Translations under genes and position numbers: made by a program | Shown: positions 1 to 11,608 of the stretch, in pieces | How positions within the stretch are numbered: position 1 is the first letter of the stretch | Layout of the letters: each line of letters opens with the position of its first letter | Source: Coriolopsis trogii | Lineage: Eukaryota > Basidiomycota > Agaricomycetes > Polyporales > Polyporaceae | Assembly: GCA_020543525.1 (NCBI GenBank) | Contig: JAHYIO010000006.1 | Location: 372,001 to 436,000 of the forward strand | Reading direction: 5' to 3' | Length of the DNA stretch: 64,000 nucleotides | The notes under the pieces: generated by a model | Databases searched by the model: none | The model's input: only the letters and a program-made list of their open reading frames with translations | Told to the model about the DNA's origin: nothing

Positions 1-2023
1 TTCCCCGAGGTACAACTATGTGTCGGCGTCGAGATGTCTTACGGCTTTTGACGATATGCCCCACAGATTGCGCTGCACTTTGTCCAAGACAAAAACACTC
101 GCTTTGACCTCGCGATCGAGTGCGGAAACCTCGATGTCGCTCTAGAGACCGCTCAAAGCATAGATCGGCCGGACTGTTGGGAGCGTCTTGCTCAACAGGC
201 TCTCAAGCAGGGCAACCACAAGGTGAGCAGAACGAGGTTCGACCTGTTTTTGAATTTGAATTTGATGTGACTTGCAATGGGGTAGATCGTGGAGAAGGCA
301 TATCAGAGAACGAAGAACTTCGATCGCCTGTCATTCCTCTACTTGGCCACCGGGAGCACGGACAAGCTAACCAAGATGCAGAAGATTGCCGATGCGCGTG
401 GGGACCCCATGTCGCGGTTCCACAACGCGCTCTATGCAGGCGACGTGCACGGGCGTATCGCTGTTCTCAGGGACGTTGGAATGTGTGAGTAGACTGTTCG
501 CGCGTTGCTGTACATGAGTGGTACTGACTGTTCCCATGCTGCAGTCTCTTTGGCTTACCTGACTGCCAAGACTAACGGCCTCGATGACGTCGCTCTCGAG
601 ATCTTGGAGACAGCCGGTCTTACGGAAGCCGATGTGGATGATGTTCCGTCGTTCGGCCAGTCGACTCTCAAGCCCCCGCCTGTGATTACACCGACCGGGA
701 ACCTCAACTGGCCTGCTCTCTCAACTGGCGAGAGCTTCTTCGATAAAGCACTCGCCAATGGAAACCTTGAAGGAGGTGACGTCCCGTACCTCAACGGTGT
801 CGATGGCGGTGCTGCAGCTTCAGCTGCGCTTGATGACTGGGCCAAGGACGAGGAGGCTATAGAGGACATCGCCGCCGAAGAAGGCGCATGGGACCTCGAC
901 GCAGATGCCGAAGAAGCTGAGGCTGCAGAAGAGGAGCAGGCCGTCGAAGAAGAGGCAGACCTTGGCGCCGGTGCGACCCCAGGAGTGAGTGAAACGGAGC
1001 TCTGGACACGCAACTCGCCCTTCGCTGCCGATCATGTCGCGGCTGGGTCGTTCGACACTGCGATACAGCTGCTCAATCGCCAATTCGGAGTGGTCAACTT
1101 CTCGCACCTCAAGCCTGTTTTCCTCTCTATTTATCGCTCTTCGCATGTATACCTCTCGCCTATGGCATCTCTACCTCCCCTCCAACTCCACTTGCGCCGC
1201 AACCCGGAGGAGTCATCCTCGAGTCGCGTTCTCCCCGTCGCCGTTCGCACCCTTGCATCCATCCGCTCTGAACTCTCGGAAGGTTTCCGCGCTGTCTCTG
1301 GCAACAAGCTCCCCGACGCGCAGGTCGTGTTCCGTACTGTTTTGCGCTCGCTCTTGCTCGTCCCTATTTCGTCCGATAATGAAGCCAAGGAGGTACGTGA
1401 GCGTCGTAGTATACTCATGAACACATTCTGACATGTTCTCTGTCCAGTGGCGTGACTTAGTGACCCTCGCCCGTGAATACCTTCTTGGTGTTACACTCGA
1501 GATTGAACGTCGTCGAGTCGCCCAAGAGGAGCCTGATAATGTTCGCCGTAGTCTGGAGCTCGCAGCCTACTTCACGCATTGTCAACTGCAGCCTGCACAC
1601 ATGCAGATCGCATTGCGTAGCGCCATCGGGGTCTTCGCCAAAGCGAACAACCATGCGACGGCTGCGAAGTTTGCACGGAGGTTGCTAGACCTCAACCCAG
1701 ACCCGAAGATCGTAGCACAGGTGATGTTCACTACGACTTTCACGTAAAGCCTCTTCGCACTGACGACATCACTCCAGGCGCGGCAACGCATCGCTGCTGG
1801 CGACCGCAATCCACGAAACGCGGTCGAGATCGACTACGACGAGTTCACCGAGTTCGAGATCTGCGCGGCAAGCTTCACCCCGATCTACAAGGGCTCACCG
1901 GCTGTGCGCTGCCCGTACACGGATGCTGCGTACTTGCCACAGTACAAGGGTCAGCTCGACCCGCTTACCGAGTTAACGGAGATTGGGGCGTCGTCTGCGG
2001 GCTTGCCGGCACCTCGTTCATAG
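1..2023 (+). CDS. COP1: Coatomer subunit alpha (alpha-COP), 3' part
   Basis: This is the C-terminal 576 codons of the large COPI scaffold subunit, which helps coat Golgi-to-ER vesicles. The 5' end lies outside the window. Exons are 1-9, 67-222, 286-484, 545-1392, 1448-1720 and 1778-2023, all joined by GT-AG introns. The first nine bases (Phe-Pro-Glu) continue into [20 protein letters not shown], a hallmark of alpha-COP helical repeats. The downstream segments [11 protein letters not shown] and [12 protein letters not shown] also match the family. An acidic Glu/Ala-rich linker lies around 840-960, followed by the C-terminal coatomer domain, which carries [19 protein letters not shown]. The family is well known and the call is secure. 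The gene symbol follows the yeast name (COPA in animals). Confidence 0.95.
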
Positions 2024-2494
2024 TTTGGGACGATAGATATGGTCGTTACGGCGTCATCCGTCCATAATGCAATTAAGTATTCTTTCATCGCACAATTATC
2101 CACGATGCGGTCTGAAGCAAGGTCATCGCGGATCCAAGAAGGCGGCTCTGTAATCTCCGATCCACCCTCGGCGATAGTGCATGGATGCATTGAGTGTGTT
2201 CTGTGTCGGCTGTCTTGCCATAGTGATTCTGAAATTTAGCCAGAATAACGCTAGTTCGTCCCAAGCACGGGTCCGCCAACTTCTTCAGCATCTCGACCCT
2301 TGAGTACGTTCGCGTTTCCTTGTCCCCCGACGGATGCCTGCCTTCGCGAAAGCGGCTACGCGTGACATCACGCGCTCTAGGGATTGTTCCGTTGTTGAGA
2401 AGAGCGCCCGAGTCGATGCGTTGCTGGCCTCTGCATCCTACTCTCGGCCTTGAATCACTCTCTATCTATGCGCTAGTACCGGACCCACGCTGAT
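2024..2494. other. Intergenic, alpha-COP 3' flank and next promoter
   Basis: No coding potential is seen. The stretch presumably holds the alpha-COP 3' UTR and the promoter of the gene starting at 2495. No clear TATA box is visible. Confidence 0.5.
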
Positions 2495-3368
2495 ATGATG
2501 TCTCCCATCGAAGACACAGACTACCCCGCAACGGACTCTACCTCGGGTCATTACTACAATAACTCCAGTCCTCTACGCCCCAACTTGGATTCGGAGGCTG
2601 TCGAGTACCAGTGCTGCCCAGATTCTCCTTCCCCCACCAAGCTCCTTCTATCACCGGGGGGGCTGTTAGACAGCTCTACAACTGCTGCTCTCTTTGACAC
2701 CAGCACCAATACGTCACAGAGTTGTCTAGTAGCCAACGGTGATCATGCCAATGTCGACAGCAGCCATGACACTGAGATATCACCAACACTCTCCGGGCTA
2801 ATACCGACAAATGTTTATGACACGAAGGTTATATGCGAGCCTAAGGCTCGAAAGGTTCCTGGAGCCAAGATACTCGTCAGCATCTCAGAAGCAGGGCGCA
2901 TACTCATAGGAGGTAAGTACATATATATATGTACCGGACCACTGCGCTGGCATCCGACCTGCTAACTCGGAGTCTCTTGCTGTTTTGGCACTCTACAGAC
3001 TTTTTCGACAACGTATCGCCGTCTCCCAGCGACGAGCAATATCAGGAGCTTTGGCTCCTGCTCGGTACGACTCCAGAGTGCAAAGACTTTCCCGAGTGGT
3101 GGAAGTCGAAGATCAGAAGGTGGTTCAAGCAGAAGCACAGGCACAAGAAGTCGTTGGCCCGAAAATGGAGTGCGTTTTGCTTTCACCTGTTCCGATAGGG
3201 CTCTCCCTTTTGGTTTATGTCGCTGCGCTGACTCGTTCGCAAGATGATGCCGGTCGCGGGATCGCACGAGGAGAGGCTTGCGCCTCTGCATCGGAAATCA
3301 AGACCAATCCCTCGCAACAGCCCAAACAAGGGCCGACTTCGGGGCTCCTGAAATACGGCAGTCCGTAA
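2495..3368 (+). CDS. Uncharacterised homeodomain-like protein
   Basis: The predicted protein has 237 residues from exons 2495-2912, 2999-3169 and 3244-3368. The total is in frame and all introns are GT-AG; the second donor is GTGCGT. The N-terminal 130 residues are Ser/Thr/Pro-rich and probably disordered. Residues about 150-197 read like a compact helical DNA-binding fold: SPSDEQYQELWLLLGTTPEC, a tryptophan pair, then KIRRWFKQKHRHKK. This resembles homeodomain helix 3 (W-F plus a basic run), but the invariant Asn51 appears as Gln and Arg53 as His. The tail is polar. The fold is inferred by eye, so a divergent homeobox is a hypothesis. The start was chosen at the first ATG of the open frame; a second ATG follows immediately. 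Confidence 0.55.
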
Positions 3369-4675
3369 GGCGCACGCGACTGCGGTCCTCATCTCAGTAT
3401 TGCCGTCATACTTCTTGGGTATAGCGAGTACCTCCTCGTATCTCAGCTAGGTCTTACTACTATACCTTCCTGTGCGAGCATCACGAAGTTGACCATTTCG
3501 AAGTATAGCACCTACCGGTGACTCGCTCGTCAGAAGGCCGAGTGCTGAACTCTTGCAGTCTCGGAGCACCCCTTGCTGTATATGAACCAATGCAGGGCAG
3601 CGCGACGGTAGTGCGTGAAGGGAGCGTTACGGTACCGTCTTCCCCCACGTACAATAGGTCCGTGCTTCGTACGCCTAGGGGAGATGAGCGAGCGTTCGCA
3701 CAGTGGTTGTACTTACTGATTCTTGGCCTACACACTGCAATACAACATATAGCATTTTGACCTCCAAATTGTACGCACTTTCGAGTCAGTTCAGTTAGAA
3801 CAGACTAACTTCCTCATCACCGAGCCTCCGCCTGCCTTGTGCCACTGTATCAAGTCAACTGCTCAAAATCCACCGTGACGTCGTCCGTGCGGACACTGGG
3901 AATGTGTCCCGACACTGACACCAACTTCCACAAGTACCCGTTCAAGGCCCGTTGCAGCTTGCTAGTATGCTACAAGAACGAAACGGTAGCAACTACTCGT
4001 GCTGTCTCTAGGTCTTTCTCGTTCATGACTGAGTCGTACGACCACACGGCTGAGCGCTCTGCAATGCTACGCCAATCCAGAGGTGTAAGAGTTGGAGCAC
4101 GCGTGGGCTCAGTAGCCCGGCTTGAACTCTTAGAGCGCGAGGTTCAACCCACGTTTGCAAATTGGGTCGGGTAAGAGTGGCTCGGACCGCGCGGGCGTAC
4201 AATATGGATGAACATGTGCGATTCGAGGAACTCGGACTTTCGGTCAGATGTGCAGACGAGACTGTATGCTTCGTGCGTAGCAAGCCTGGTCCCGAGCTCC
4301 TCAAGTACAATACCGAAGCCGCAATTATGCGCCGGGAACATATTGTATATTCAAGCTAGACTCTCTAGGAAGTTGACCAAGGATATCATACTTCTGGCGG
4401 ATTAGACAAGGAGTCCTGACTGAAAAGAAATGATATACGAGGTAATGCATCGAAGAAGAGTGGAATGGGTTCGTGAGCGCATTGTTTTGTCGAGGTGGCG
4501 GATTCTCCATATCATGCGCTGCATGAGAGGTTCGTAAGCAACCATATGCAAGCAACAGCTGTAAAAGGCCTCACCAACAGGGCCGGTTGTCAAAGCAGGC
4601 GGTCAACATCTTCTTGCTGTGGATGGTAAGAAAGGCCTCCGTGCAGGCTACCATCGCGGCCTCCTTCGAGCCCTT
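3369..4675. other. Gene-free interval
   Basis: Only short, mutually overlapping open frames occur here. None shows a recognisable motif or a plausible splice pattern, and I see no repeat or RNA gene. Confidence 0.4.
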
Positions 4676-5869
4676 TTACGCTTTCGACACGTTCAGGTAT
4701 ACGTCCTTGAGGTTCGAAAATCGGATGAGGGCCTGTTCAATCTCTGGCCGTGGTACAACTTCGGCTGTGACGCCTGCGACGGGGTCCTGCTCGACCCGGA
4801 CGTCGATCTCGACGCCGTCTCCGACCGGGAGGTAGGATGGGAAGCAGGCCAGGAATGCCAGAATGTCGACGGCATCGACCCGTCTCCACCAGTAATAAGT
4901 GTAACTGCTGTTCAGCACCAGGGGCTTGTTCATGTCGAAGCGGATTTTGGCCAGGTTTTTCATAGTTGCACATAGCCCTGCCGTCTCCGAGTGGAGGAGG
5001 ACGTCAGTATTCTGCCTCCTGCGACTTGGATCACAGTATGTCACTCACGTTCGTATCCACAGCTTTTGGACGTGTCGAGTGCGTACCCGAACGTGATCCT
5101 GAACTCGGTGATCCACCCTCCGAAACCGACCAGACGAGTGCGTCCAGTCGCTAAACTCGAGATGCAGACGGTGGAGACAGCCAGGAACAAGATTCTGCGT
5201 GAGGGCAAGAAGCGGGGTTGACCGCCGCCATGGAATCCTCTTCAGACAGATGGCATTGTGTCGTATCTGACGACCCGGAGGGCCATGGAGGACCTCTCCG
5301 TTTAGACGAGACGATGGACGGAAGTTTGATAACAAGTGGGTCTGCAGGGGCTCTGAGGTCTCGAACATAGTCAAACTCGAGAAGGTCTGAGAATGCGTGC
5401 TCCGTACGCCAGGGACAGTCCGTGACAGAAAATCGCTCAATCTTGAGCGATTGCGGCAATGTGAGATCGTAGAGCTCGGCACGCGAGCCTGACGCCGGGG
5501 AGTCAACAATCTGGACAGCAGTCAGCTTCAGGGATCTGATGTAGGGGGTAGAGAGAGCGAGCTTTGCGACAGCGGGTGGATCGAAGACACACGGAAACTG
5601 TGCGTAGTCGTTGAGCGGCCCTGCAGGTGGACGACGCGGACATGCGTCGCAACATGAGCATGCGTTGCGAGGAACTCGACGAACGCGGCGAAGGAGTCTT
5701 CTCGTTTCACGGGCATGAAGTCGAAAATGTTGCGCCGACTGATATCTAACCAGGTGGTGCATACGAGACTGCACGTCTTTTGCGTTTCGAGGTCGCCGTC
5801 AAGCTCGTCGAGGATGATATCGAGTAGCTCCGTAGGGAGACTCGGACGCTGTGCCACAGTACCTGGCAT
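4676..5869 (-). pseudogene. Decayed F-box protein gene
   Basis: The frame from ATG 5869 begins with an F-box (SLPTELLDIILDELDGD, then KTCSLVCTTWLDISRR). It then runs into a region homologous to fungal F-box proteins that must be read in successive frames. One shift lies near 5623, where a GGG run seems to lack a base. A second lies between about 5330 and 5230, and a third near 5125. The last part is clean: an intron at 4978-5048 joins GYALDTSKSCGYE to RLCATMKNLAKIRFDMNK, and the frame ends at 4676. Three frame changes in 1.2 kb argue for a pseudogene more than for sequencing error. If one exists, the intact relative would be a substrate adaptor for an SCF ubiquitin ligase. Confidence 0.75.
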
Positions 5870-6547
5870 CGCCAGTCCACTGTCACTGGGACTATGGCAG
5901 AGGTGAGTTGTTTTGACGAACAATAGACTGCCATTATGCCTCACTTTTGGACGAGAATAAGGATCGTAATACGCGTAATACGGGGCGTTGTTGGAAGGCC
6001 CTTGCGTGCGCACGGTGACAAGCTTAAGCGAGTGGCACGGTGGTACAAAGCAAGCCGGAGAATCCCGGCGTCATCAGTCCTCAATGAACCGCCGATTATT
6101 GTGTTCATTGAACAACAGGAGCAGTCCAAAGCATTTGTGCTTTGCTGTTCAATGGCGTTCTGAATATGTGGGAGGAAAGAGTCAAGTAACAACTGGTAAG
6201 TAAGTATATATCTGGCTGAGCGGGGCAGCGACGGGAGATCTGAGGTACGATCGTGAGCGCCTAACCGTGGGCGTCTGGCCTCGAGGCGGCGGAGTTTCAA
6301 ATCCGAGCCCAAAACGCGCGCGAGTTCAGTTCAATCTCTTCACCGTCCACGACGACGACCAGCGCGAGACACCTCCCTTCTCCTCCTCCCCTCTCCCCCT
6401 CATCCTCGCTCTTACTCTCTGCGCATAGCGCAACAAGTCTCCTCGTCATTATCAGGATCTTCACCGTCGTCATTCTCCCACAGCGCACACCCGCCACGCT
6501 CTACCCATCCGCACCTATTCCACACATAACACTGCACAACTCATCCA
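5870..6547. promoter_or_regulatory. Intergenic region with pyrimidine-rich promoter core
   Basis: This lies between the F-box relic and the KEN-box gene. Positions 6335-6425 are strongly CT-rich (runs such as CCTTCTCCTCCTCCCCTCTC), a composition often found just upstream of fungal transcription starts. It lies 120-210 bases before the ATG at 6548. The regulatory role is inferred from composition and position. Confidence 0.4.
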
Positions 6548-7384
6548 ATGACGACTCTCGCACGTGGTTTTACGATCTTCCGGGATGAGGCTGAGGCACC
6601 AGTAGTCGAGACCAAAACCGAGTTCGTGACGATCGCCATCCCCCCGCCTTCTGGCCCGCTCCTGGTATACGCGCCCGACAAGGAGAATATCGACCCTCTC
6701 ACGGGCGGCCTTGCTCTATCGGAGCAGGTGCAAGGCAAAAAGCGCAAGACGACTCTTGCCCCCAAGGCGCAGCCGGCGTCTCCAACCAAGAAGGCACGCC
6801 CGTTGGCGGAAAAGCCGACGAAGAAGTCCCGTACAACGGACAAGAAGATCAAGGTCAAGCGCAGCACGACCAAGCGCACGACCACGACCCGCACTCGTCG
6901 CGAGCCGTCTCTTCCTCGTCTCCTTGAGGAAGGTGAAGAAACTCCGGCTTTGAGTCAGGCGGAGATTGACTCCAAGTGTAAGGACCTCACCGTCCTTCCC
7001 TTGGCCGACATCTCGGAGGCATACGAGCAGGCCGTCGCTCAGGTGGCTGTTGTTGAAGCCGCCGAGAAGGACGCTGATGCTACTGACAAGGTACGTGGAT
7101 TTGTGCTCGTGCGGACGGATATCGTGCTTAGTTGCGTCGTTCAGGCATCCCCTGCGGCCATCGCCGTCGGCAAGGTCGAGCGGCCCGTCACACCCCCGCC
7201 GGCTCTCAAGGACGAAGTTGCTCTTTCGTCGTCCCCGGCCCCCGCCAAGGACGGTGCTTACTCCACGCCGGAGCGCAAGCGCATCTTCTCAACGTTCACC
7301 TTCTCCTCGCCCTCGCCGGCGAGTGAGCGCTATGCGTCTGGTCGTGGTACCAGTGTCGAGCGCTTTTCCGATGTCGTCTTCTAA
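6548..7384 (+). CDS. Basic nuclear protein with KEN box, function unknown
   Basis: Exons 6548-7090 and 7145-7384 give 260 residues. The 54-nt intron (donor GTACGT, acceptor TTCAG) is a multiple of three and stays open, so retention would give 278 residues. The protein is low complexity and strongly basic in the middle, with KKRK at residues 64-67 and KKSRTTDKKIKVKR near 95-110, which are probable nuclear localisation signals. PDKENIDP at 43-50 contains a KEN tripeptide, the APC/C-Cdh1 degron in known cell-cycle proteins. The C-terminal half has proline-directed sites (VTPPP, STPERKR, SSPSPA) that could be CDK targets. I do not recognise an enzymatic domain. A cell-cycle-regulated nuclear role is inference from these short motifs only. 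Confidence 0.7.
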   Translation: MTTLARGFTIFRDEAEAPVVETKTEFVTIAIPPPSGPLLVYAPDKENIDPLTGGLALSEQVQGKKRKTTLAPKAQPASPTKKARPLAEKPTKKSRTTDKKIKVKRSTTKRTTTTRTRREPSLPRLLEEGEETPALSQAEIDSKCKDLTVLPLADISEAYEQAVAQVAVVEAAEKDADATDKVRGFVLVRTDIVLSCVVQASPAAIAVGKVERPVTPPPALKDEVALSSSPAPAKDGAYSTPERKRIFSTFTFSSPSPASERYASGRGTSVERFSDVVF

Positions 7385-9067
7385 AACCCACACACCTACT
7401 CGACTACTCTCACCAAACTACCACACATCGCCGCCAGCATCACCCTCCGTCTGTAACATGCGCCTCCGCCTAGGCGCACGCGACATCATATATGCGCCGC
7501 CGTCGCCCTCTCTGGTCTTTCGAAGCCCAGTCTCCGCTCACGCTATCGTCAACACCATCCTCGCAACGTAATCCATGTACGCCATGTCTATATCGACGAC
7601 CACCGTATCTACTGCAAGAGGACATCTGAACTAGGTCTGAAGGACCGTACATCAGCCTGACGCGGGCAGCGCGTCTGTATTATTATCTGTCTGCATGCAT
7701 ATCATCGCATCTCACACATCGCATCTCATTATGTTTGGTCTATTCACTGTGCATAACATACTTCCTCTTTCAACGCCATCCCCTCACCATCCCCCTTCAT
7801 ACCCCTCGGTTCGAACGCCCTTCCACTATCTCCTTGGTTACGATATCTCACCACAACATAACCTTACTCCCATTGCTGCTGCTCTTCATGGTCTTGTCCT
7901 GGTTCGCTTTTTTTCTCTGCATCACAGTTTAATGTGACTGCTGTCTATAGTTACTTTCCCACCCCAGTGTCTGTTTTGGTTACTTTGTTCCTTTCCATCT
8001 CCAACGACCTATCACTAGCTACTCTTTCAAGTTTTGTTTCGTCTCGTCCGGTTTTGCTATCACACCACTGTCATGCATGTTGCATACGTCTCGCATAGCA
8101 TACGCACTTGTTATAGCCTTCGTCTTATGGCTGCAGGTAGAGACTGTCTCGCATTAGTCGCATTGCTATCGCTCTCGGAAGACACGCATAATGTGTATGT
8201 TTGTGCGTATCTGTATCGCGCGTGTCGGGTATGCAGCCTTCAATTATCGGAGGGACTCAAGTGGGCTCCGTACTTCGATGAAAGAAGCTCGACCTGGCAC
8301 TGCACCGGATGACTGAGGAGGTACTCGTTGACGTCACTATACCCCAACCCCAGATTGTGGTATCTAGATTGGCATATGATTGCCCCTGGGTTACGTGTAG
8401 GTGGCAAAAAAGCTGGGGGATCCGAGTCGTCGTCCGGCACGATGCTCTGAATCTTCTTGATCTTATACGACCACCACAACCTATTCTACGCAGCACCATG
8501 CACGAAAGCGCGATGCGGAACCGTGCGCAAAACTTGGCGGTATGTTACATTCTTCACCGTGTCATGTTTTGTCTGTCACTGTCATTCTGTCGTGTGGATT
8601 TCTCGGGACGGTCTTGGGCGGTGTCAGTCTGCTCGCGATCAGGGCGCACAGGAGGACATACACCTTGTGGCTGTCGACGGACGTTCGTCTTGATCGTGAT
8701 ATGTGGATGAAGAGTTGACGGCTCTGCCGCTCCGTCTGGACGCGCAGGCACGATCGGCGGTCGGCGGTCGCGGAGTACGCTGGCGCTGCGCTCTTGACGG
8801 AGGAGGCCTGACGGGGATCATGCAACTATGTCCTGTCGCGCCGTGAAGATCTGGCACGTAGAATGCTGTTCGGTGTGTCCGGCGTCGCGCGCACAGCGAA
8901 CATGCATGTCGTGGATCTGTGTGGATACAATCGGTGCATTCGCGTCAGTCACGGTCGTACCAGAGCCCTTTATCGCGCGACGCTTGCTTCGGATCCGCGC
9001 GCAAGAGGGACATCTTCTGCTCGGATCGTGGACCGTTGTGCAGCAAGCGTTCACGGGAGGTGGCCCA
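7385..9067. other. 3' flank and intergenic stretch
   Basis: AT-richer sequence follows the KEN-box gene, with long pyrimidine runs at 7740-8050 that look like 3' UTR. Open frames from 8309 and 8828 lack recognisable domains. The frame from 8828 is open up to the predicted start of the PAQR gene, so that gene could have a longer N-terminus. Confidence 0.35.
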
Positions 9068-11608
9068 ATGCTCATGTATCACCGAGAAGTGTGTCATCCA
9101 GGTGTCATCTCAGATTCGCTAACTCACACAATCGTCTCTTGTGCAGGAAAACATTGTCGAGGACCACAGCGGGCATCCCACGGGCGCCGCCACAGAAGTG
9201 GATCGCGGCAGGTCTCGAGGGCCACAGAGCCGGACGCTCACTTGGCTTGAGATCCCAGATTGGCAGAAGGACAACGAATACATCTTGCGCGGGTATAGAA
9301 GGTGCGTGTAGTTCGGTATCCGGAACGATACATGTTGCTAGCCGCAAGAGTGCGTCGTCGTGGGGGGTGGAGAGTGGGACGGGGCTTCGTCATAGGGCCG
9401 CTGCCGTCTCGCGAGGCCCCGGCACTCGCCACTGCGGCGCCTGAAGGCATGGGCATAAACGACGAGAGACGAGAGAGAGGCGACTTGACTGTCTTCTCTC
9501 GTCTCATGAGACCATCTCCACATTGAGGCCGCCTCCGCCGTGTGGCAAAAGCATGCGGCATCCTCGGGGGCAAAATTACTGCATGCTTCGGGCTCCGGGA
9601 CTACTAAGCATGCACTACATAGGCCCCGACCCTTCACAGTATATGCTATCGCATTGCATGACGCCAAGTGCGTACGACATTGCTTCTGGCAGCGTGCCGG
9701 TGGCCAGCTGTTCATGGCGCTGTTCGAGGAGCCGCTGCGTCCATCATTTTGCCCCTCAATAGCCTCATTGAGGGGGTCTGCGAAGAGGTCTCACAGTCGA
9801 AAGGAGTGACTTTCGTCCGTCCGCAGGCTGCTTGCCGTTTTGGTCATGTTGCTTGGCATACGCCATAGTGCCTATTTTACGAGGCTGCATGCCTACGACT
9901 GTCAGTTTGAATGCCCGTCATGCGTTGTATCAGTGGACGACTGTTTCTGGCCCCACTAGCGGGGCGGAGATGACAACGCATGGGAGGGAAGGCGTGCTAG
10001 CGTCTGCGATGTGCCCAGAAGCCATGGCGTTAGAAGCGGCACCCGGACTTTTCCTCGTGCTAGCTGTCGTAAAAGGGTGTCTAATGAAATGGGGCCCATC
10101 TGCCACCCTCCCACTCGGAACGTCTGTGCTTGCGCATTATATCCGTGACCATACTGATTCGCGTCATTTGCGCTTGTTTTAGAGCAACAGCAAGCTGGCG
10201 TGCTTGCGCGGCGTCGGTCTTTGGATGTACGTGCCAACCTCCACGTCGCCGTAAGCTAGGGATGTGTCACTCATGAACTGCCCCGACAACGTGTCCCCGT
10301 TTCGGTTCCGTAAGACTTACACAATGAGACGGGTGGGATTCTCCTGGTCTTGCCTCGGTTGATCGACTAACATGCGTATCACATGTCGCCAGTCAATATC
10401 CACAGTCACCTCGGGGGCGCTGTCCTATTTGTGGCGTTCCTCTTCACGTTCCCGTCGGTGTACTTTGTGCACTATCAGTCCACGACCTGGGCGGATATGG
10501 CGGTCTTTAGTATATTTTTGTGTTCCGCCGTGTTTTGTCTGTTCTCTAGCGCTTTTTACCACACGTTCAGTGCGCATTCGAAAGCGGTGAGTACTAGTGG
10601 GAGTGGCTTGCATGCACTCGGGCTAAGCATGGATGCCACAGGTAGCGGACCGTTGCAATGCGCTGGATTATGCGGGGATCGTGGGTGAGCATTTTCCGTG
10701 TGCAGAGATCGCAGTAGCGCACTATCGCCTGACTCCCCCGCCCATTCGGTGCAGTACTCACTGTGGGCTCGTTCTTCCCAAGCGTGTACTACGGGTTTTT
10801 CTGCGATCCACATTACCAAGCGTTCTACCTCACATGCATATGTGCAGCAGGACTCGGTGAGCCACCGTTCTTGCGCCGCGTGTGGTGATGGAGTCCCGTC
10901 AAGTGGGACGAGCGCACCGCTCGCGCGCACTCAAGCCCCCATCCCATTCACATCGCGCATGCCCCTGATGGTTTTCTTTACTCCTATGTCCTGCACAGGG
11001 GCTGCGTACATCGTTCTCAACCCCGAGTATCGCAAGCCGACCCATCGTGGAGCCCGAACGAAGGTGTTCATCCTCCTGGGGCTGTGTGGCGTTGTGCCGA
11101 CCCTGCATGGCCTGATCACGCATGGCTTCCATACGCTGTGCTACGAAATGGGATTCGGGTGGCTCCTGCTGTCCGCGGTGTGCTACATCACCGGGGCGTT
11201 ACTCTAGTGGGTGGTTCTTCTGATCGCTCTCGAGTGCAGAGCGATTCTCACTGACCGAGCTCTCCGTCCTTCACCCCTGATCGGTGACAATGAACAATGA
11301 ACATGGCCCGTCCACACGAACGTCGCCATCACACCGACGGCCATCTTGCCTCTTTCCCGACGTCAACGCTCGATCTGGCCGATCGTGTGCGGTGTGCGCG
11401 ACGTGGCGTGGGCCGTTTTAGCGCGAACCGCGTTCCGGAGCGCTTCTCGCCGGGGACGTTCGACTACTTCTTTGCGTCGCACCAGATCTTCCATTTCTTC
11501 GTCGTCGCCGCCGCGCTGGCGCACTACGCCTCGGTCCTGACCGCGTTTGGGCACTGGCACGGCCGGGTGGGCGAGTGTCCTGGCCCCCGCACGGTGACGG
11601 GATCGTGA
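9068..11608 (+). CDS. PAQR family seven-TM receptor / haemolysin III-like (Izh/AdipoR type)
   Basis: Nine exons give 323 residues: 9068-9088, 9147-9301, 10183-10226, 10315-10332, 10393-10586, 10642-10684, 10755-10856, 10999-11206 and 11422-11608. Domain marks run in order. LTWLEIPDWQKDNEYILRGY is the PAQR N-terminal motif. SWRACAASVFGYLHNETVNI is followed by HSHLGG. SSAFYH (about 130-135) supplies the S-x3-H histidine, and SHQIFH near the C-terminus supplies H-x3-H. These histidines bind zinc in the adiponectin-receptor family, whose fungal members affect zinc and sterol/lipid homeostasis. Several hydrophobic segments agree with seven membrane spans. Two oddities are an 881-nt third-exon-upstream intron and an 18-nt exon that supplies LHNET. 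The N-terminal exon is the least certain; ATG 8828 is an alternative start. Confidence 0.88.
9751..9775. repeat. Short perfect palindrome in the long PAQR intron
   Basis: CCCCTCAAT and ATTGAGGGG face each other across a six-base spacer. They form a 9-bp stem-loop inside the 881-nt intron (9302-10182) of the PAQR gene. Its role is unknown. Confidence 0.6.

Noticed and set aside
6205..6302. Possible tRNA with TGGCTGAGCGG (A-box-like) and GTTTCAAATCC (B-box-like)
   Set aside because: The T-loop has an extra base and closes badly, and no acceptor stem or anticodon arm could be drawn.
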